From Molanna angustata (lineage: Eukaryota > Arthropoda > Insecta > Trichoptera > Molannidae): DNA of 64,000 bases. Under the pieces are notes generated by a model. That model worked only from the letters and a program-made list of their open reading frames with translations, did no database searches and had not been told where the DNA came from. The DNA lies in the NCBI GenBank assembly GCA_963576475.1, contig OY754982.1, positions 9,501,780 through 9,565,779 of the forward strand, given 5' to 3'. The translations under genes and the position numbers were made by a program. Of this stretch, positions 33,307 to 45,110 are shown piece by piece (position 1 is the first letter of the stretch; each line of letters begins with the position of its first letter).

Positions 33307-33464
33307 TAAGGCTGGGTTGTTTCAAATAGTGCTTAATAGAATCGTAGAAAATATCATTCAGTAATCATTGCCCAATCGATGAATTCTATTCATTAGTAAT
33401 TTATGCAAATAATTACGTAGTGTTGGACATCTAACATAGGAATGTTATATTTTATATCATGCTA

Positions 33465-33800
33465 TGAGACTCTCAATAGATGGCGTTACAACAAAATAAA
33501 TAAAAAATAATAAGATTGTTGTTCATAATTTCACCCATAGATGGCTGTAGTAAAAATTCCTTATTTTCAAGCGAAAAGAATTTCAGTATTACAATATATA
33601 AAACTTTCAAAATTGAATTGATAGGGATCTCATTAAAAAGGCATAATTGGTGAACGTTGCGCAAGCGCATAAAGTGATCACGTAAACCAGCCGATGACAG
33701 GTCGTAAGCCCTGTAGGTGCCTTGATTTCCCGGTTCTCCTACAATAAATATTCCAACTTCGTCTCTATTGAGATAATTAAAAAATCTGTTAAAAAATAAC
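33465..33800 (+). mobile_element. Family Z, 5'-truncated copy
   Basis: Corresponds to the 3' arm of the 30 kb copy (30790-31119) in the same orientation and is nearly identical, ending in TCTGTTAAAAAAT. Lack of the 5' leader and forward arm fits 5' truncation during reverse transcription. No flanking duplication was recognised. A 111-codon minus-strand frame crosses it; the frame is disrupted in the copies at 28 kb, so it is not evidence of a gene. Confidence 0.8.
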
Positions 33801-35057
33801 TTTTTCATACAATTTCATAATTATTTGTCTACGAAACTGCGAGGTTTCAAAGTCAATGATATCAATCTCTCAATAACAATAAAAATTCTACAAGATGCCG
33901 CGCAAGAAACGTTTCAAGATCCATGTAAGTTTCCCAAAATCCATCATATTGTTAATGAAATTTCAAAACTTAATCTTCGGATTCCCGTGACCTTCCTCTT
34001 TGATCGCATTGTATAAAATATTTTCTCGTGCCTTATCAACTATTACGAGGAAATGGCTCGAATCTATTTAAATGTCAACGATGGATCGGTTCTGCCAGGA
34101 TGAGTCTATTAACTTAATGCTATAATATAAATCCTTTGATAAGTTAAATTTTCTTCTAATGAAAACTTTGCAATCTCCTTATCGGGAAAATTTATCTAAA
34201 GACTGATTTTCCCGCCGAGGCTTGATGATATTATTCTATTTTGACTCGGAAAATTTATCTAAGTGGATGTTTTAATCGAAGCCAATTTATTTTAGGACAT
34301 AATTATCATATGTAGGTATGTAGTGACTCGTCTTCAAATGAACTTTACCATATTTGTGACGTTTATATGAAGTGAGGGACAAAACAGTTGTCATTGAAAT
34401 AATTATAGGTTGCCAATATGTATTTTTGATACTTCTCGTCCTGAAGAAAACAATGTGTATATGAAAGAATTGTCTTATTAAGAAACTGACCAATTAAAAA
34501 TCATGTAAGCACCACCCTTTACCAATGTATACCAGGACTGATACAAAGTCGATATAGTCTTCATAATGCCCTAGTACTTAAGGCGAAATAGCTATCGGCA
34601 TAAGTATAAAATATATTGTAGAATCCAAACACAGTGTTTAATTTTAATAATATAAAGAATTGTCATATTTTATTTATATATATGCTGTGGCGAATTCGCC
34701 TACATAGGTACTTAGAAAGTACATCCATCTGCATGAAGTATTAAACGCGCGAGGGTAGGTCATCGACCACTAGTATCTGCTTATCGCCCTTATGTCGTCA
34801 TCTGTGTCATCCAGCATTCTTAGCTTATAATTATTTACAACTTTATATAGAAGAGATTGGTCAGCCATAATTTGTCGATTAACTTATGTGTCAAATCTTT
34901 GAAATATATTTTTTATGGTTTTCTTATATCATTCACATTTACTCTAAATAACTGTGACTGCACTCCTGAATAATTACTGAATAATTAAGGAACTATAGTC
35001 CATCGCCGTTCGGGCAAAACGAATCAAGTACACATTTTCATGCGTCAGTCGTCTTAT
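33801..35057. other. No gene confirmed; one exon-like start at 33895-33924
   Basis: Mostly AT-rich. ATGCCGCGCAAGAAACGTTT followed by a CAT/GTAAGT donor-like site is discussed under findings. Confidence 0.25.
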
Positions 35058-36072
35058 GGCCGATATTTCAATGGACAATCAAAAATGGAGTTGATGGAGT
35101 AGATTCGTAATTGCCAATTTAGAAAATTGGTTATTTCAATACACAATTAAGAAAAAATCAACTAATCGTCTATCAATGTTTTTAACACGTGTAATACTGT
35201 CTTATGCTCTATGGTATTCGTTGTTTACAGCATGGTTTACAGTTTACAGCTGTTTGCATCCATTATTTTGTGTCGTGACAACTACGGGACGCTAACATAA
35301 TAGTCGACATAATTGTCAGATTTTTTTTTTCTGTTTTACAATTACATACATAAGTTTACAAAGATAATTAATCAATGATAATTAATAATTAATCAATGTA
35401 TTATAATACAGAATTTGTCTTATCTCAATTTTTAAAATGTTTTTTTTTTTGTGAAATATTCATTACGTTATGGCCGGCCCGTCAATACACAGATGTTTCT
35501 AATGTTTATTTTATTTTTTTGTAATTCATGTATAAAATAAAATGTAAAGCAAACTATAAAGTTAGTTGGTCACTGATACAGAATTCGTATTATCTCAATT
35601 TGTATGATTTCCATTATCCCAATTTTTAATTCAATAAAATTAGATGCTTTATAGAATGTTTCTTTTCATTTACCTTTAGGACCCTGAAAAATTTGTAGGT
35701 TTGTGCAGCTATAGTTTCAGTGAAACACGCTGAAAAGGTGTTTTGAAATCTTAACTGTTATAATAAAATAACATATTGTTTCGAAACAATCATTTATTTA
35801 TTTTATACAATATAGATAATAAAAAAAACAAAACCATATAACACAAAACGTACAAATGTTATGTTCACAATTGACAGTTCTTTGCTAACAAAAAACACAA
35901 TTAACTCGCTTGATTGCCGAAAAACGGCCAATCAATTATTGACAGTTCGTAATTGTCGATCAACGTTGATTTTGTAATGAAATAACGCCAAACTCCGATT
36001 AACCATAGACATGCCGAAAACCATAGAGAAAATCGACAATCAAGCATTTAATTGTACATTGAAATATTGGCC
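35058..36072. mobile_element. Non-autonomous TIR element, about 1 kb
   Basis: Inverted ends GGCCGATATTTCAATGGACA (left) and the complement of GGCCAATATTTCAATGTACA (right, ending 36072), with pairing of about 30 bp. No open frame encodes a transposase. Flanking sequences (CTTAT / CTAAC) do not show a clear target duplication, so superfamily is undecided. Confidence 0.6.
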
Positions 36073-36339
36073 CTAACTGAATACAGTGTCGCGTTGATCG
36101 TAGTTTTATTTGTTCGGACACAGTATCACGAACATCCGAATTATACATTTAATAATTATTACATTATGTTAATGTTCATATGAACATACTAATGTTGAAC
36201 ATGAATATAATATTTTATTTGAAACCCTTCATCATTTTGAATTGACTGACAACTGCAATATCATATTTGGAGGTAGATGTTTAAATAATAAATAATTAGA
36301 AAACGCACAATCTTATCCTTCTGATAAATAACTATTCCA

Positions 36340-36838
36340 GGTAATCAATAAACATATACTCCCAAATAACAAGGTATTTCGTGATTTGTAAATAATCAAT
36401 AAACGTATACTCCCAAATAACAGTGCTAAAAACACGATATTTCGTGGTTTTTAAGTAAACAATAAAAATATACCCCCAAATAACAGTGCTAAAAACAAGA
36501 TATTTCGTGGTTTTTAGGTAAACAATAAAAATATACCCCCAAATAACAGTGCTAAAAACAAGATATTTCGTGATTTTTAAATAATCGATAAACATATACC
36601 CCCAAATAACAGTGCTAAAAACAAGATATTTCGTGATTTTTATATAATCAATAAACATATACCCCCAAATAACAGTGCTAAAAACAAGATACATATTGTG
36701 TGATTTTCAAATAATCAATAAACACAAACCTCAAATAACAGTGCTAAAAACAAGATACATATTGTGTGATTTTTAAATAATCAATAAACATATACCCCCA
36801 AATAACAGTGCTAAAAACAAGATATTTCGTGATTTTAA
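36340..36838. repeat. 63-bp minisatellite, about eight copies
   Basis: Units start at CAGTGCTAAAAAC positions 36421, 36484, 36547, 36610, 36673, 36739 and 36806, giving a 63-bp period that becomes 66-67 bp in the last units because of an ACATATTGTG variant. Because 63 is divisible by three, the minus strand stays open for 120 codons with a 21-residue repeat; this is a consequence of the period, not a gene. Confidence 0.95.
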
Positions 36839-37270
36839 AAAAAAAAATCAAAAGTCTCCTACCAGATTTCAGCAAGTAGATATGTATGTATGTATGTACT
36901 CGCACTAGACACGAGCTAGATAAAATTGACTTTGATTCATGATTGTTGACTCCGGCAGGTGGCTTTGTGTAGGACGTAGGGTTAGTGGTGGGGGTTAAAG
37001 GTAGAGAGGAAGTGTAGATATATACCTACATAGGGGATGGAGGTGAAGTGAAATATGAACTGCAGTTAAACACTTAGGGTGCGATATGGGGGAGGTTAAT
37101 AAGGATAACTTCTACAATGCAGATTCTTACACAATTTCTAACTTTTATATTATATATTTTATTTTTCTATGAAACACTCACAGACATATTGATGATATAA
37201 TAATTCATAACATAAATGTACCTATGTATGTATGTCGTACACATTGCAAATGTCTTTGCAAATTAAATTA
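36839..37270. other. No gene recognised
   Basis: A purine-rich stretch (36955-37100) without a frame, and TATG microrepeats at about 36880-36897. Confidence 0.4.
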
Positions 37271-37280
37271 TCTTATGAAT

Positions 37281-38281
37281 CGAATATTTTTTAAAAGTTT
37301 CAAATATGCAAACATTTTTTCCCAGTCGAGAGTCAATGATATTTTTAAGATGTTTTTAATTAATATCTCAATAGAGACGAAGTAGGAACATTAATATTAC
37401 ATCTCTAATATTACATTCATCTTCAGTTTGTAGTTAATTTACATTTTTGTATGTGTTATTTTTTCGTGTCATGGTTTTGATAATGTTTTTATTTTTATTT
37501 ATTTATTGATTTGAAGTGTAATTTCTTTTTGTATTGCTTTTGGTTTGAAAATGTTTTTTTACATAATTGTTAATTAATTATTTATTTTAGTAAAGTATTT
37601 TTATTGTGTTAACATTAATTAGTTGTTTTTTTTCATAACATGTATTAAATGTAATTTATATATTTAAATAAAAAAAAATAAGAAAGAACCGGAAAAGCAA
37701 GACACTACAGGGCTAACGACCTGTCATCGGCCGGTTTATGTGATCAATTTATGCGCTTGCGCAACTTTCACCAAATTCCTTTTTTAATGAGTTCCCTATC
37801 AATCCAATATTTGAATGATTCCCAATCAAATCAAATATTGATTTCATACACATTGGCACAAGTAAATAAATAAGCCAAAAACGAAATAATATTTCTGGCG
37901 CAGTTCAGGGGTTACATCTGTGCGAAAGCATTGTTACCTCGTGTATAAGAACTGTTGCTTTCATAGTTTATGAACCGATTTCTCAATGGAGTGCTTAATA
38001 AAAAAGTTTATTCGTCAGTTCATAGATGGCAATAGTAAGTACAAACAGCTTATTTTCAAGAAATATTATACCTATGATAAAAATGAAAATATATTATACT
38101 TTTAAAAATTGGATGATGGGAACTCAATAAAAAGGCATAATTGCGTTAGCAATTGCGTAAAAGTTGTAATTGCGTAATTACGTATTTACCAGCCGATAAC
38201 TTGATTGATTTCCCATTTCTTCCTTAATATTATAACTTCTAGTCTCTATTGAGAATCTAAAAAAAAAGCCATAAAAAACTC
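37281..38281 (+). mobile_element. Family Z, full-length diverged copy
   Basis: About 1.0 kb flanked by the exact 10-bp repeat TCTTATGAAT (37271-37280, 38282-38291). It starts with an AATATTTTTTAAAAG leader and AAACATTTTTTCCCAGTCG, has a forward arm (37365-37400 continuing at 37687-37815), a spacer homologous to the complement of the 30 kb spacer (TCTGGCGCAGTTCAGGGGTT), an inverted arm (37955-38260) and an A-rich tail (38258-38278). It is interrupted by a separate A-tailed insertion at 37407-37686. Older than the 30 kb copy. Confidence 0.8.
37407..37686 (+). mobile_element. A-tailed insertion inside family Z copy
   Basis: About 280 bp not present in other Z copies, T-rich, ending in TTAAATAAAAAAAAATAAG. 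It looks like the 3' UTR of a LINE or another retroposon; the body is not recognised. Confidence 0.5.
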
Positions 38282-38291
38282 TCTTATGAAT

Positions 38292-39904
38292 TTAATTTTC
38301 AAATTAAATAATGTTATTTAATTTATGAATTCAGTCTCCAGTGAATATTTTTTGAATTAATTCATTTAATATTGTTTTTCTCAATATTGTTAATTAATGC
38401 GTTAAGGACAAGATAACATTGTAAAATTTAAATAAACATCGTTTGTGTATCTTAAATTCAGCTAGATATTTCAAACAATGAATTACGTATAATAAATTTA
38501 GATAGGTACCTATATAATATACAAGTTATAAAATAATATTTACGAAATTCGTTAAAAAATAGTAGGAAATAATTTTATGTATGTATATGGAAAAAATTAA
38601 AATTGCACTTTACTTCTAACTTCTAAAATATTAGTATTCGATTTTGTTTTATTGATTTGTTTCAATTGCCAGTATTTTCTTTTTTTATTTCTAAATATGT
38701 GTTTTGGTATGTTTGAATAGTCTATATTGCTCATTTTTCAATTTATTTTCATGTATTTCTTTTTGTTTTATTTAAATATGTATTTAGATATGTTTACTCA
38801 TTTGTATATTTCTCATTTTCATTTATTTTCAACCTTTTTTAATGATTATTTGATTTTTTATTCATGTTGATTTGATTTAATTACTCTATTGTTGACTTTG
38901 TTTAATTGCTTTGTTTTGATATTTTTTATTTTTTTATAAGTGATTTCCCTCATCAAGCACAAGATTGCAATCTTTTTGATGAGGCACTGCAAAGAAAAAT
39001 TTGTAAAAATATTATTACCTGTGAATTATATATTGAATTGTTATTGTAAAATTATTATGTTAAATAAATAAATAAAAAAAAAATGTATGTGACTCAGTAC
39101 GTATTAATTAAAACGAAGAACGAAGTTTTTTTTACAATATTCTAATATTTTTTTCCAATGACAATTAATAAATCAATAAATTTTGATAATTTATAAGTAG
39201 TACCTAATCTATTAGTTTTGTTTTTTTTAGTAAGGTACTATTTATTTGATTGAGTACCTACCTAGTCTTTTAGGGTGAAGAGCCCTTAAAATTAAAAAAA
39301 AAACATTCCCAAGATACACGAAACACGGTAACATTATGCACCAGTTTTGAAATCAAGATTGAGACATAATATAATGTTGGGGGATGCTTTGTAAGGAGAA
39401 GATAGGAAATGTTGAATAGGGGAGAAAAAGATGGATTGTCCTATATTTTTACAACACTATCATCTATTTTGATGACCCGGCATATTACAGGGAACCCTAG
39501 AATTTGACTCAAATAACATTATTGGTATCATTGTGAAGAATTTTATAAACTAAGAAGATTCTTTGAAGATCATCAGATACGGTGATTGGTAAGTATAAAG
39601 ATCTCAACTGAATTAAGTTAACATAACAAAAAAAAATCAAATCAATGATAACCTAATTGTTTTATAAATTTATAAATTTTTTGCTGTCTTGATTTGATCT
39701 GAGACTCGAATGACGGATCATACCTATTATGTTCTGTCAGTTCAGTATTCCCAAGAGATACTATTTCAGATTATTTGTGTAAATAACAAATAAAAATTAT
39801 AAGATACCTACACTACATACACAACATGTATGTATATATTGTATATGCATATCATGATGACTCTAATTCCATTTTTTGATCTGTGTACAATACTTAAGTA
39901 TACG
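38292..39904. other. AT-rich region with a LINE 3' tail at 38968-39085
   Basis: 38600-39085 is T-rich and ends with TTTTTGATGAGGCACTGCAA and (TAAA)n, the tail also found at 17322-17460, so at least the end is LINE 3' UTR. 39090-39900 shows nothing. Confidence 0.45.
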
Positions 39905-40968
39905 TCTTAACCTATATGTCTCCTGTGAAATATAACTAGTTGCATGTAACACATGAGATCCAACTGTCGATAGCGATAGTATATGTATAGTTGAAGAATA
40001 TGTACCAAACTATAAACCCATAAATACAAATTATTGAATATTTTCAGATATTTTGTTTTCTATACAACATATGCAGGTATGTATGTCAAGATAGGATAGT
40101 ATGGAGGAAGATCCTTTTTTCCTACCCAGAATATGAAAATAGCATGATGGTATGTATGTATGTTTGGAGATGAAGTATCAAACTATTAAGTCTTCTTACA
40201 TATTGTGTATAGGCGACTGCCATACAAAATGTATGAAGCGATGTCGTCACTAAAAACAATTTTTAAAAAAAAGGTTAAAAAAATTGAGATCTTCTACTAC
40301 AATTTAAATATTTTTTATAGAAAATTAAATTATCTAGTTGGGGTGTTTCGGCTTTTTTCAATAATTGTAAAAGTTTTGGAAATATAGGCAGTTAAACTCA
40401 TAAATTTATAATAAAAAAAATATTTTTCTTAATAAAAAATGTTTGAGAAACCCTGGAATTTTTTTGAATAAACTAGTTTGAGATTTTGTATTTTTCTATA
40501 TTTGTACAAATTTTCAGCGTCCTAGCTTTTATGGTTTCTGAGATATATGGAAAAATAAAGTAAAAATTCAAAAGTTGATAACCCCTGATTAAAACAAAAA
40601 TTCGAAATTCTGAGTACAAAAGTTTTGTAAGCCTATAAATGTTTATATATTATTAAATTTTGGGCTCTGTAAATTGAGCGGATCAAAAGTTATAAGGGGG
40701 GGACGGACACACAGACACACACACAGACACACAGACACACAGACACACACACAGACACACGAAATGTTCTACTCCGAATTCTGAGTAAATCCGTGTTTGG
40801 AACATATATGCTGTGAAGCCTCTAAGTTGGTGTTTTTTGACTTCAAAGTTGGAAAAGCCGTGAAAAAAGTAGACCTCTGCATACAATTCTCGCGTATCCT
40901 GGCTTGATACATTGTCGATATGTTAAGAGAACAAAGTTCTCCTGAACAAATCGACAGTTGGATAATAT
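39905..40968 (+). repeat. Repeat X, uninterrupted copy
   Basis: Collinear with 669-855 plus 1645-2456. Left motif ATCCAACTGTCGATAGCG at 39958, right motif AAATCGACAGTTGGAT at about 40948-40963, inverted to each other. It includes a CA/GACA microsatellite (40705-40762). A LINE-A 3' fragment begins about 10 bp after its right end. Confidence 0.75.
40705..40762. repeat. ACACAGAC microsatellite
   Basis: Tandem CACACAGACA units within repeat X. The homologous tract in copy 1 (2283-2305) is shorter. Confidence 0.9.
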
Positions 40969-40973
40969 GTACA

Positions 40974-41085
40974 CTGCTAGCCCTAGAACAGGTATACCTA
41001 GTTGGGCAGCAGTTATCTACTTTTAATGACGATTATATAAATGGTGTGATAAATAAATAAATAAAATAAAAATAAATGAATTGTT
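40974..41085 (+). mobile_element. LINE-A 3'-end fragment
   Basis: GCTAGCCCTAGAACAGGTAT, AGTTGGGCAGCAGTTATC and a (TAAA)n tail match the last approximately 110 bp of LINE-A (13995-14104). Extreme 5' truncation. Confidence 0.8.
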
Positions 41086-42456
41086 CGTTAATTCCACAAG
41101 ATGGTAATGTCTGCTTTCTAGGTTTTCTACTTCCTGAGAATCTTAAATAAATTTTCTGACCCGCAGCACACAGCACAAATGAAATAAAATTGTATCAACT
41201 TCTTAAAAAACTATGATTATTTCAAAATAATCTGTAATATTACTTAAGTCTTAAAGCATCATATTTTTCTTATTTTATTTAGGTTTATTGCCTAATGGTT
41301 TTTGTGTGTTTATCACTAAATGAAGGAAAAATCAGGTTAATCAGTAGAGTATGTACTCACTAGCAAGACAACCTGTCATTGGCTGGTGAAAATTATAATA
41401 AATGATTGTGTTAATGAGTTTATAAGTTTTTTTTATTGCACGGTTTCTTGGCGATGCATCGGATAAAGTGGATGCACTTCGAAAATCTTTTGCAAGTATC
41501 ACAAAGCTGTTCGTTTAGGTTACACCTATTAACCGCGGAAAATTAATGGTCTTGCAGCTTGAAGAACAACAAAAGTCTCGAAAAGTTGGTAATGACGCGG
41601 GCTGAGATGGGGGGAAGAAAGCAGACAAGTCGACAGGACATCAACAAGACGAATGGCTCAAATGATAAAATAAATCTCTTCTTGCAATTTTGTAATCTCG
41701 CGACTCAAGATCAGGTGAAAACGAGATGAACCGCTGTCAAAATCGTAATGTTAGAGAAAGGTAACTGATGGATCATTAGGAGAAGGTAGAAATTACTATG
41801 AAACCACCCATATTTATTTTTAGTACATCGCATAAGGATCATTTAATTTATAAGATAAAATTGAGCCTGATTTTCCTCAAGCATCAACCTGATACTTTGA
41901 GGCTGATACGTCCCCTTACGCAAGTCTTCAGAACACACGAAGTAGAGGAAAATTTAACTCAGAACATTAAATCCTTTGTAGATTTAAGTTGCAGACATTG
42001 GTAAGAATTTCGCAGTCTAATATCCCACTCTATTGGGAGCGTTATAGAGCTTGTAGCTCTGTTTATTCCCGGAGCGACCACTCGTTGGACGACACAAGGA
42101 ATTAACATCAGGCATATTTCATATTACAAGCCCTAAGAGGCTAACCTCAATCGTGAGGTTCGTCGAATCGAATCTTGGATCAATTACAGACAAGTCGTAG
42201 CGGATCCCCTGCCAATAATTAGACTTGGACCATGTTCCGGCAAGACGCTGGCGGGAATCTTCCCACCACCAAACAGTCCTTGTCGATTCGAAAATGAGTC
42301 TTCACGACATCTGATGCTTGGTTTAGCACGAACCTTCAGATTTGAGTGGTGACACACCAGAGATGATGACTGTAGTTGAACATTTACCTCGTCGAGAGAT
42401 ACATTGAGACGTCTGCCCTACTGTTCAATAGGTAAGAATTGAAGGGGACACTACAG
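41086..42456. other. No gene recognised; GC-richer 42000-42450
   Basis: A 68-codon plus-strand frame (41798-42004) and the segment to 42450 are of more balanced composition than the surroundings, but I recognise no domain, splice pattern or repeat end. Confidence 0.3.
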
Positions 42457-42459
42457 TTA

Positions 42460-42631
42460 GGCTGCCTGTCCATTGATGCGGAGCGAGGCAGCGGAGCGGA
42501 GAAACGGAGAAATATTAACCAGAGAAATATTGCATAAAATCTCCACTCCGAGATTTTATGCAATCCTATTGGTTAATATTTCTCCGTTTCTCCGCTCCGC
42601 TGCCTCGCTCCGCATCAATGGACAGGCAGAC
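42460..42631. mobile_element. Harbinger-like palindromic MITE (family D)
   Basis: 172-bp near-perfect palindrome with ends CTGCCTGTCCATTGATGCGG and complement, flanked by TTA (42457-42459, 42632-42634). Arms of about 70-75 bp pair almost completely, with a small loop around 42545. The arms are GC-rich (GGAGCGAGGCAGCGGAGCGG), unlike the host. The 3-bp TTA duplication fits PIF/Harbinger. The 77-codon frame across it is palindromic by-product. Confidence 0.85.
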
Positions 42632-42634
42632 TTA

Positions 42635-43444
42635 AAAGTGCCAAAGAGAGGTTACTGCAAGCGATTTCTGAAGACGTCCACAATTCCTTGTACATCAGGT
42701 ATTTAAAACATTTATCGAAACATAGAAAAATGTTAAAATTTATGAAGAAGACACCAAAGAAGTAATCATTGTTAGGGTTCTTTTATTGACAAACTTCTTA
42801 ACATCTCAATGGAGACGAAGTTGGGATATAGTAGAAGAACCAAAAATATGAAATTAAAAAAATATTGTTAGGGTTATGTGAATAAGTAATTTGAATTCAG
42901 ACTTTTTTGCTTGTTGACTTTTTTGATCTTGGTTAGTATTTTTGGTATCTCAATGATGTCGGTAAATCAACTTATTCATAAATCGGGATGCATGTGGATA
43001 GATGAATGGTTAGTCTGTTTGAAACACAATCAATGAGTGGTTAATTTAAAGAGGTTTGTCCTTTGAAAAATGTAGGTTCAGCGTTTAATTTGCCATTAGG
43101 TATGCAAATTTCTGCAGACATCTTCCGTCAGGTAACGATGCAATTGCCTGAAGTAAGGAGCTCTGTCGGGTGTGAGTAATAGTTTCTTTAAAGTTGTGTG
43201 ACACGAACACTTCTGACATCTCAATCAGGTCGGTCGACTCCGCCCATCATATCGTGCGGCAGACATTAATCACCTTCCGTGCCATACATGGTGAACCCAC
43301 ACTGCCTACTTGCGATATGAGATTACAACTTGCAACATTAAGTCATTAGAAAAAAATTGCCGTCGATTTTTTTCCTAAATTAGATTCAAAACGGGTGGAA
43401 CAGTAGGAAATAAATTAAGTTAAATATTTTAGTTAGTTTTTGAC
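42635..43444. other. No gene; family Z scrap at 42780-42850
   Basis: TTGACAAACTTCTTAACATC, TCAATGGAGACGAAGTTGGG and GTAGAAGAACC match the inverted Z terminus as at 28340. The remainder shows nothing. Confidence 0.4.
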
Positions 43445-43605
43445 CAGGGGGGCAAGTCTGGTTCGACCAGCGAAATCAAAACCCTATTGATTTCGCATAT
43501 CATGGATATAATTATCGTATGGAGTTCTATAACATCTAAAGATATTATAGAACTCCATATAATAATTATATCCATGATCTGGGTTTTGATTTCATTAAAA
43601 CCGCA
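43445..43605. mobile_element. Palindromic MITE (family C), copy 2
   Basis: GGGGCAAGTCTGGTTCGACC and the ATATCATGGATATAATTAT block with its complement match copy 1 at 15601-15793. The right end has diverged. The central loop differs. Confidence 0.65.
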
Positions 43606-43703
43606 CAGGCAATCACATGTGATTAGTTGCATTAGTTTTCTCATTTACATAGCCAATAGGTACTGACATTACCCATTACAATTCTCTAGATAAAAAATAA
43701 TTC

Positions 43704-44005
43704 TTTTTTTTTAACAGATTTTTAATTATCTCAATAGAGACGAAGTTGGAATATTTACTGTAGGAGAACCGGGAAATCAAGGCATCTACAGGGCTTACGA
43801 CCTGTTATCGGCTGGTTTACGTGATCACTTTATGCGCTTGCGCTACGTTCACCAATTATGCCTCTTTAATGAGATCCCTATCAATTCAATTTTTGAAAGT
43901 TCTATATATATTGCCATACTGAAATTCTTTTCGCTTGAGGAAATAAGGATTTTTAAGGGAAAAAAAATCCAATGTTTGCGCATATGTAATAATAAAAAAT
44001 ATTGG
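43704..44005 (-). mobile_element. Family Z, internally deleted copy
   Basis: 302 bp flanked by the exact 12-bp repeat AAAAAATAATTC (43692-43703, 44006-44017). On the minus strand it starts with the family leader (AATATTTTTTATTATTACAT, GCGCAAACATTGG), passes directly to the 3' arm near TTCCTCAAGCGAAAAG, and ends AAATCTGTT followed by a run of about ten A. So leader and 3' arm are present and the middle is missing. The poly(A) end next to the duplication is the clearest sign of retroposition in the family. Confidence 0.85.
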
Positions 44006-44017
44006 AAAAAATAATTC

Positions 44018-44832
44018 CTTTTATACCCCAGAAATTTGCGAGATTACCTCACAAACTGTTTAATTTGTTAGGTATAAAATTATAATTTGGGAATAATATT
44101 GTTAAATATGATGTAAATACTTTGACAGTTTTAAATTTTTAAATTTGTTTCTTGAATTTTTTATAAATGGCATAATTTATGATGTCGCTATCATCGTTCC
44201 TGCTAGTGAAGTCATACAAATTGTATGGCGGGACGCATCCCAACGTTTCTACTTCAGTACGAGAAGTGGGGTACAACTCCCTAAAAATTCTCGGTTCCTG
44301 AGCGGCCTTAATGACACTGACAAGGATTATGTAGTTTACTGAAAGACCACAATCAGAATGATTTTATATAATAACAGTGAAATAGTGAAAATATATACAT
44401 AGGTATTTGTTCAATGTTAAAAAATCAGTTAGATTTGAAAAAATCTTTTATCCAAAAATATATATCTGTAATCATAGATAAACAGAAACATAAAAATAGA
44501 AAGGAATCCCACGTAAAAGAGCTAACTAGTTTTGCATAGAAATCCGTTTATTACTCTTCCATGATTTTATTTGTCAGAATTTTCAAAAAGGAAAACATTC
44601 TGGTAATTTTTGATTTTTTACCAGAATGTTTTCTGGTAAAAAAGTCAAAAATTACCAGAATGAATAATAATAATTAAAATATTATTATTTTTTTTAAATG
44701 TATTTCATAAAAATTCATTCAGGGGTTGTCAAACTATCGATTGCAAAAATGTACATTATTTTGTATATAATTTGATTAATCCACAACTCACACGATTCGA
44801 AGTAGTACCTACATAATAAATTTGTTTAGGTT
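44018..44832. other. No gene recognised
   Basis: A 65-codon plus-strand frame at 44145-44342 has ordinary-looking composition but no recognised domain. 44585-44665 contains a short ACCAGAATG direct and inverted repeat cluster. Confidence 0.35.
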
Positions 44833-45110
44833 CATTAATTTATTCATACCATCACGATATATGCCACGATTTGGGGTAACCAGCGACAGGTCTGCGGGTG
44901 TGCATTACATTATAAAAGAAAGGACGACACGTGCGTGTATGCCCACATTCTAGTCTCGTCTCACCTAAAAAGCCAACATTCAGAATAAGGTGGTGATCCT
45001 CATCGCTAAACTTTGTGAGATGTTATTGTTGTCTGCTGTATTTAAGATTATCCGACTCTTACGGGACACTCAAAAACGATAATTAGCTACGCCTACCACC
45101 ACCCGCTCCG
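44833..45110 (+). repeat. Dispersed repeat V, copy 1
   Basis: About 270 bp found inverted at 57640-57890 and cut by the window end at 63963. Landmarks: CATACCATCACGATAT, GGGGTAACCAGCGA, GTCTCGTCTCACC, GAGATGTTATTGTTG and CTCTTACGGGACACTC. On the minus strand the family ends in a (TGAA)n tract, as RTE-type LINE or SINE 3' ends do, but no coding or tRNA-like head was found. Confidence 0.65.

Noticed and set aside
33473..33808. 111-codon frame in a family Z copy (EVGIFIVGEPGNQGTYRAYD)
   Set aside because: The same stretch is open in the 30, 33.5 and 43.7 kb copies only because they are nearly identical. The older copies at 28 kb have a 4-bp deletion and stops, so there is no sign of selection on a protein.
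36332..36694. 120-codon repeat protein
   Set aside because: It is produced by a 63-bp minisatellite whose period is divisible by three; no conservation argument supports translation.
36340..36838. CRISPR array
   Set aside because: Whole units including the supposed spacers are repeated, the period is a plain tandem, and the context is eukaryotic.
42473..42706. 77-codon frame MMRSEAAERRNGEI
   Set aside because: It runs across the arms of a palindromic MITE (42460-42631).
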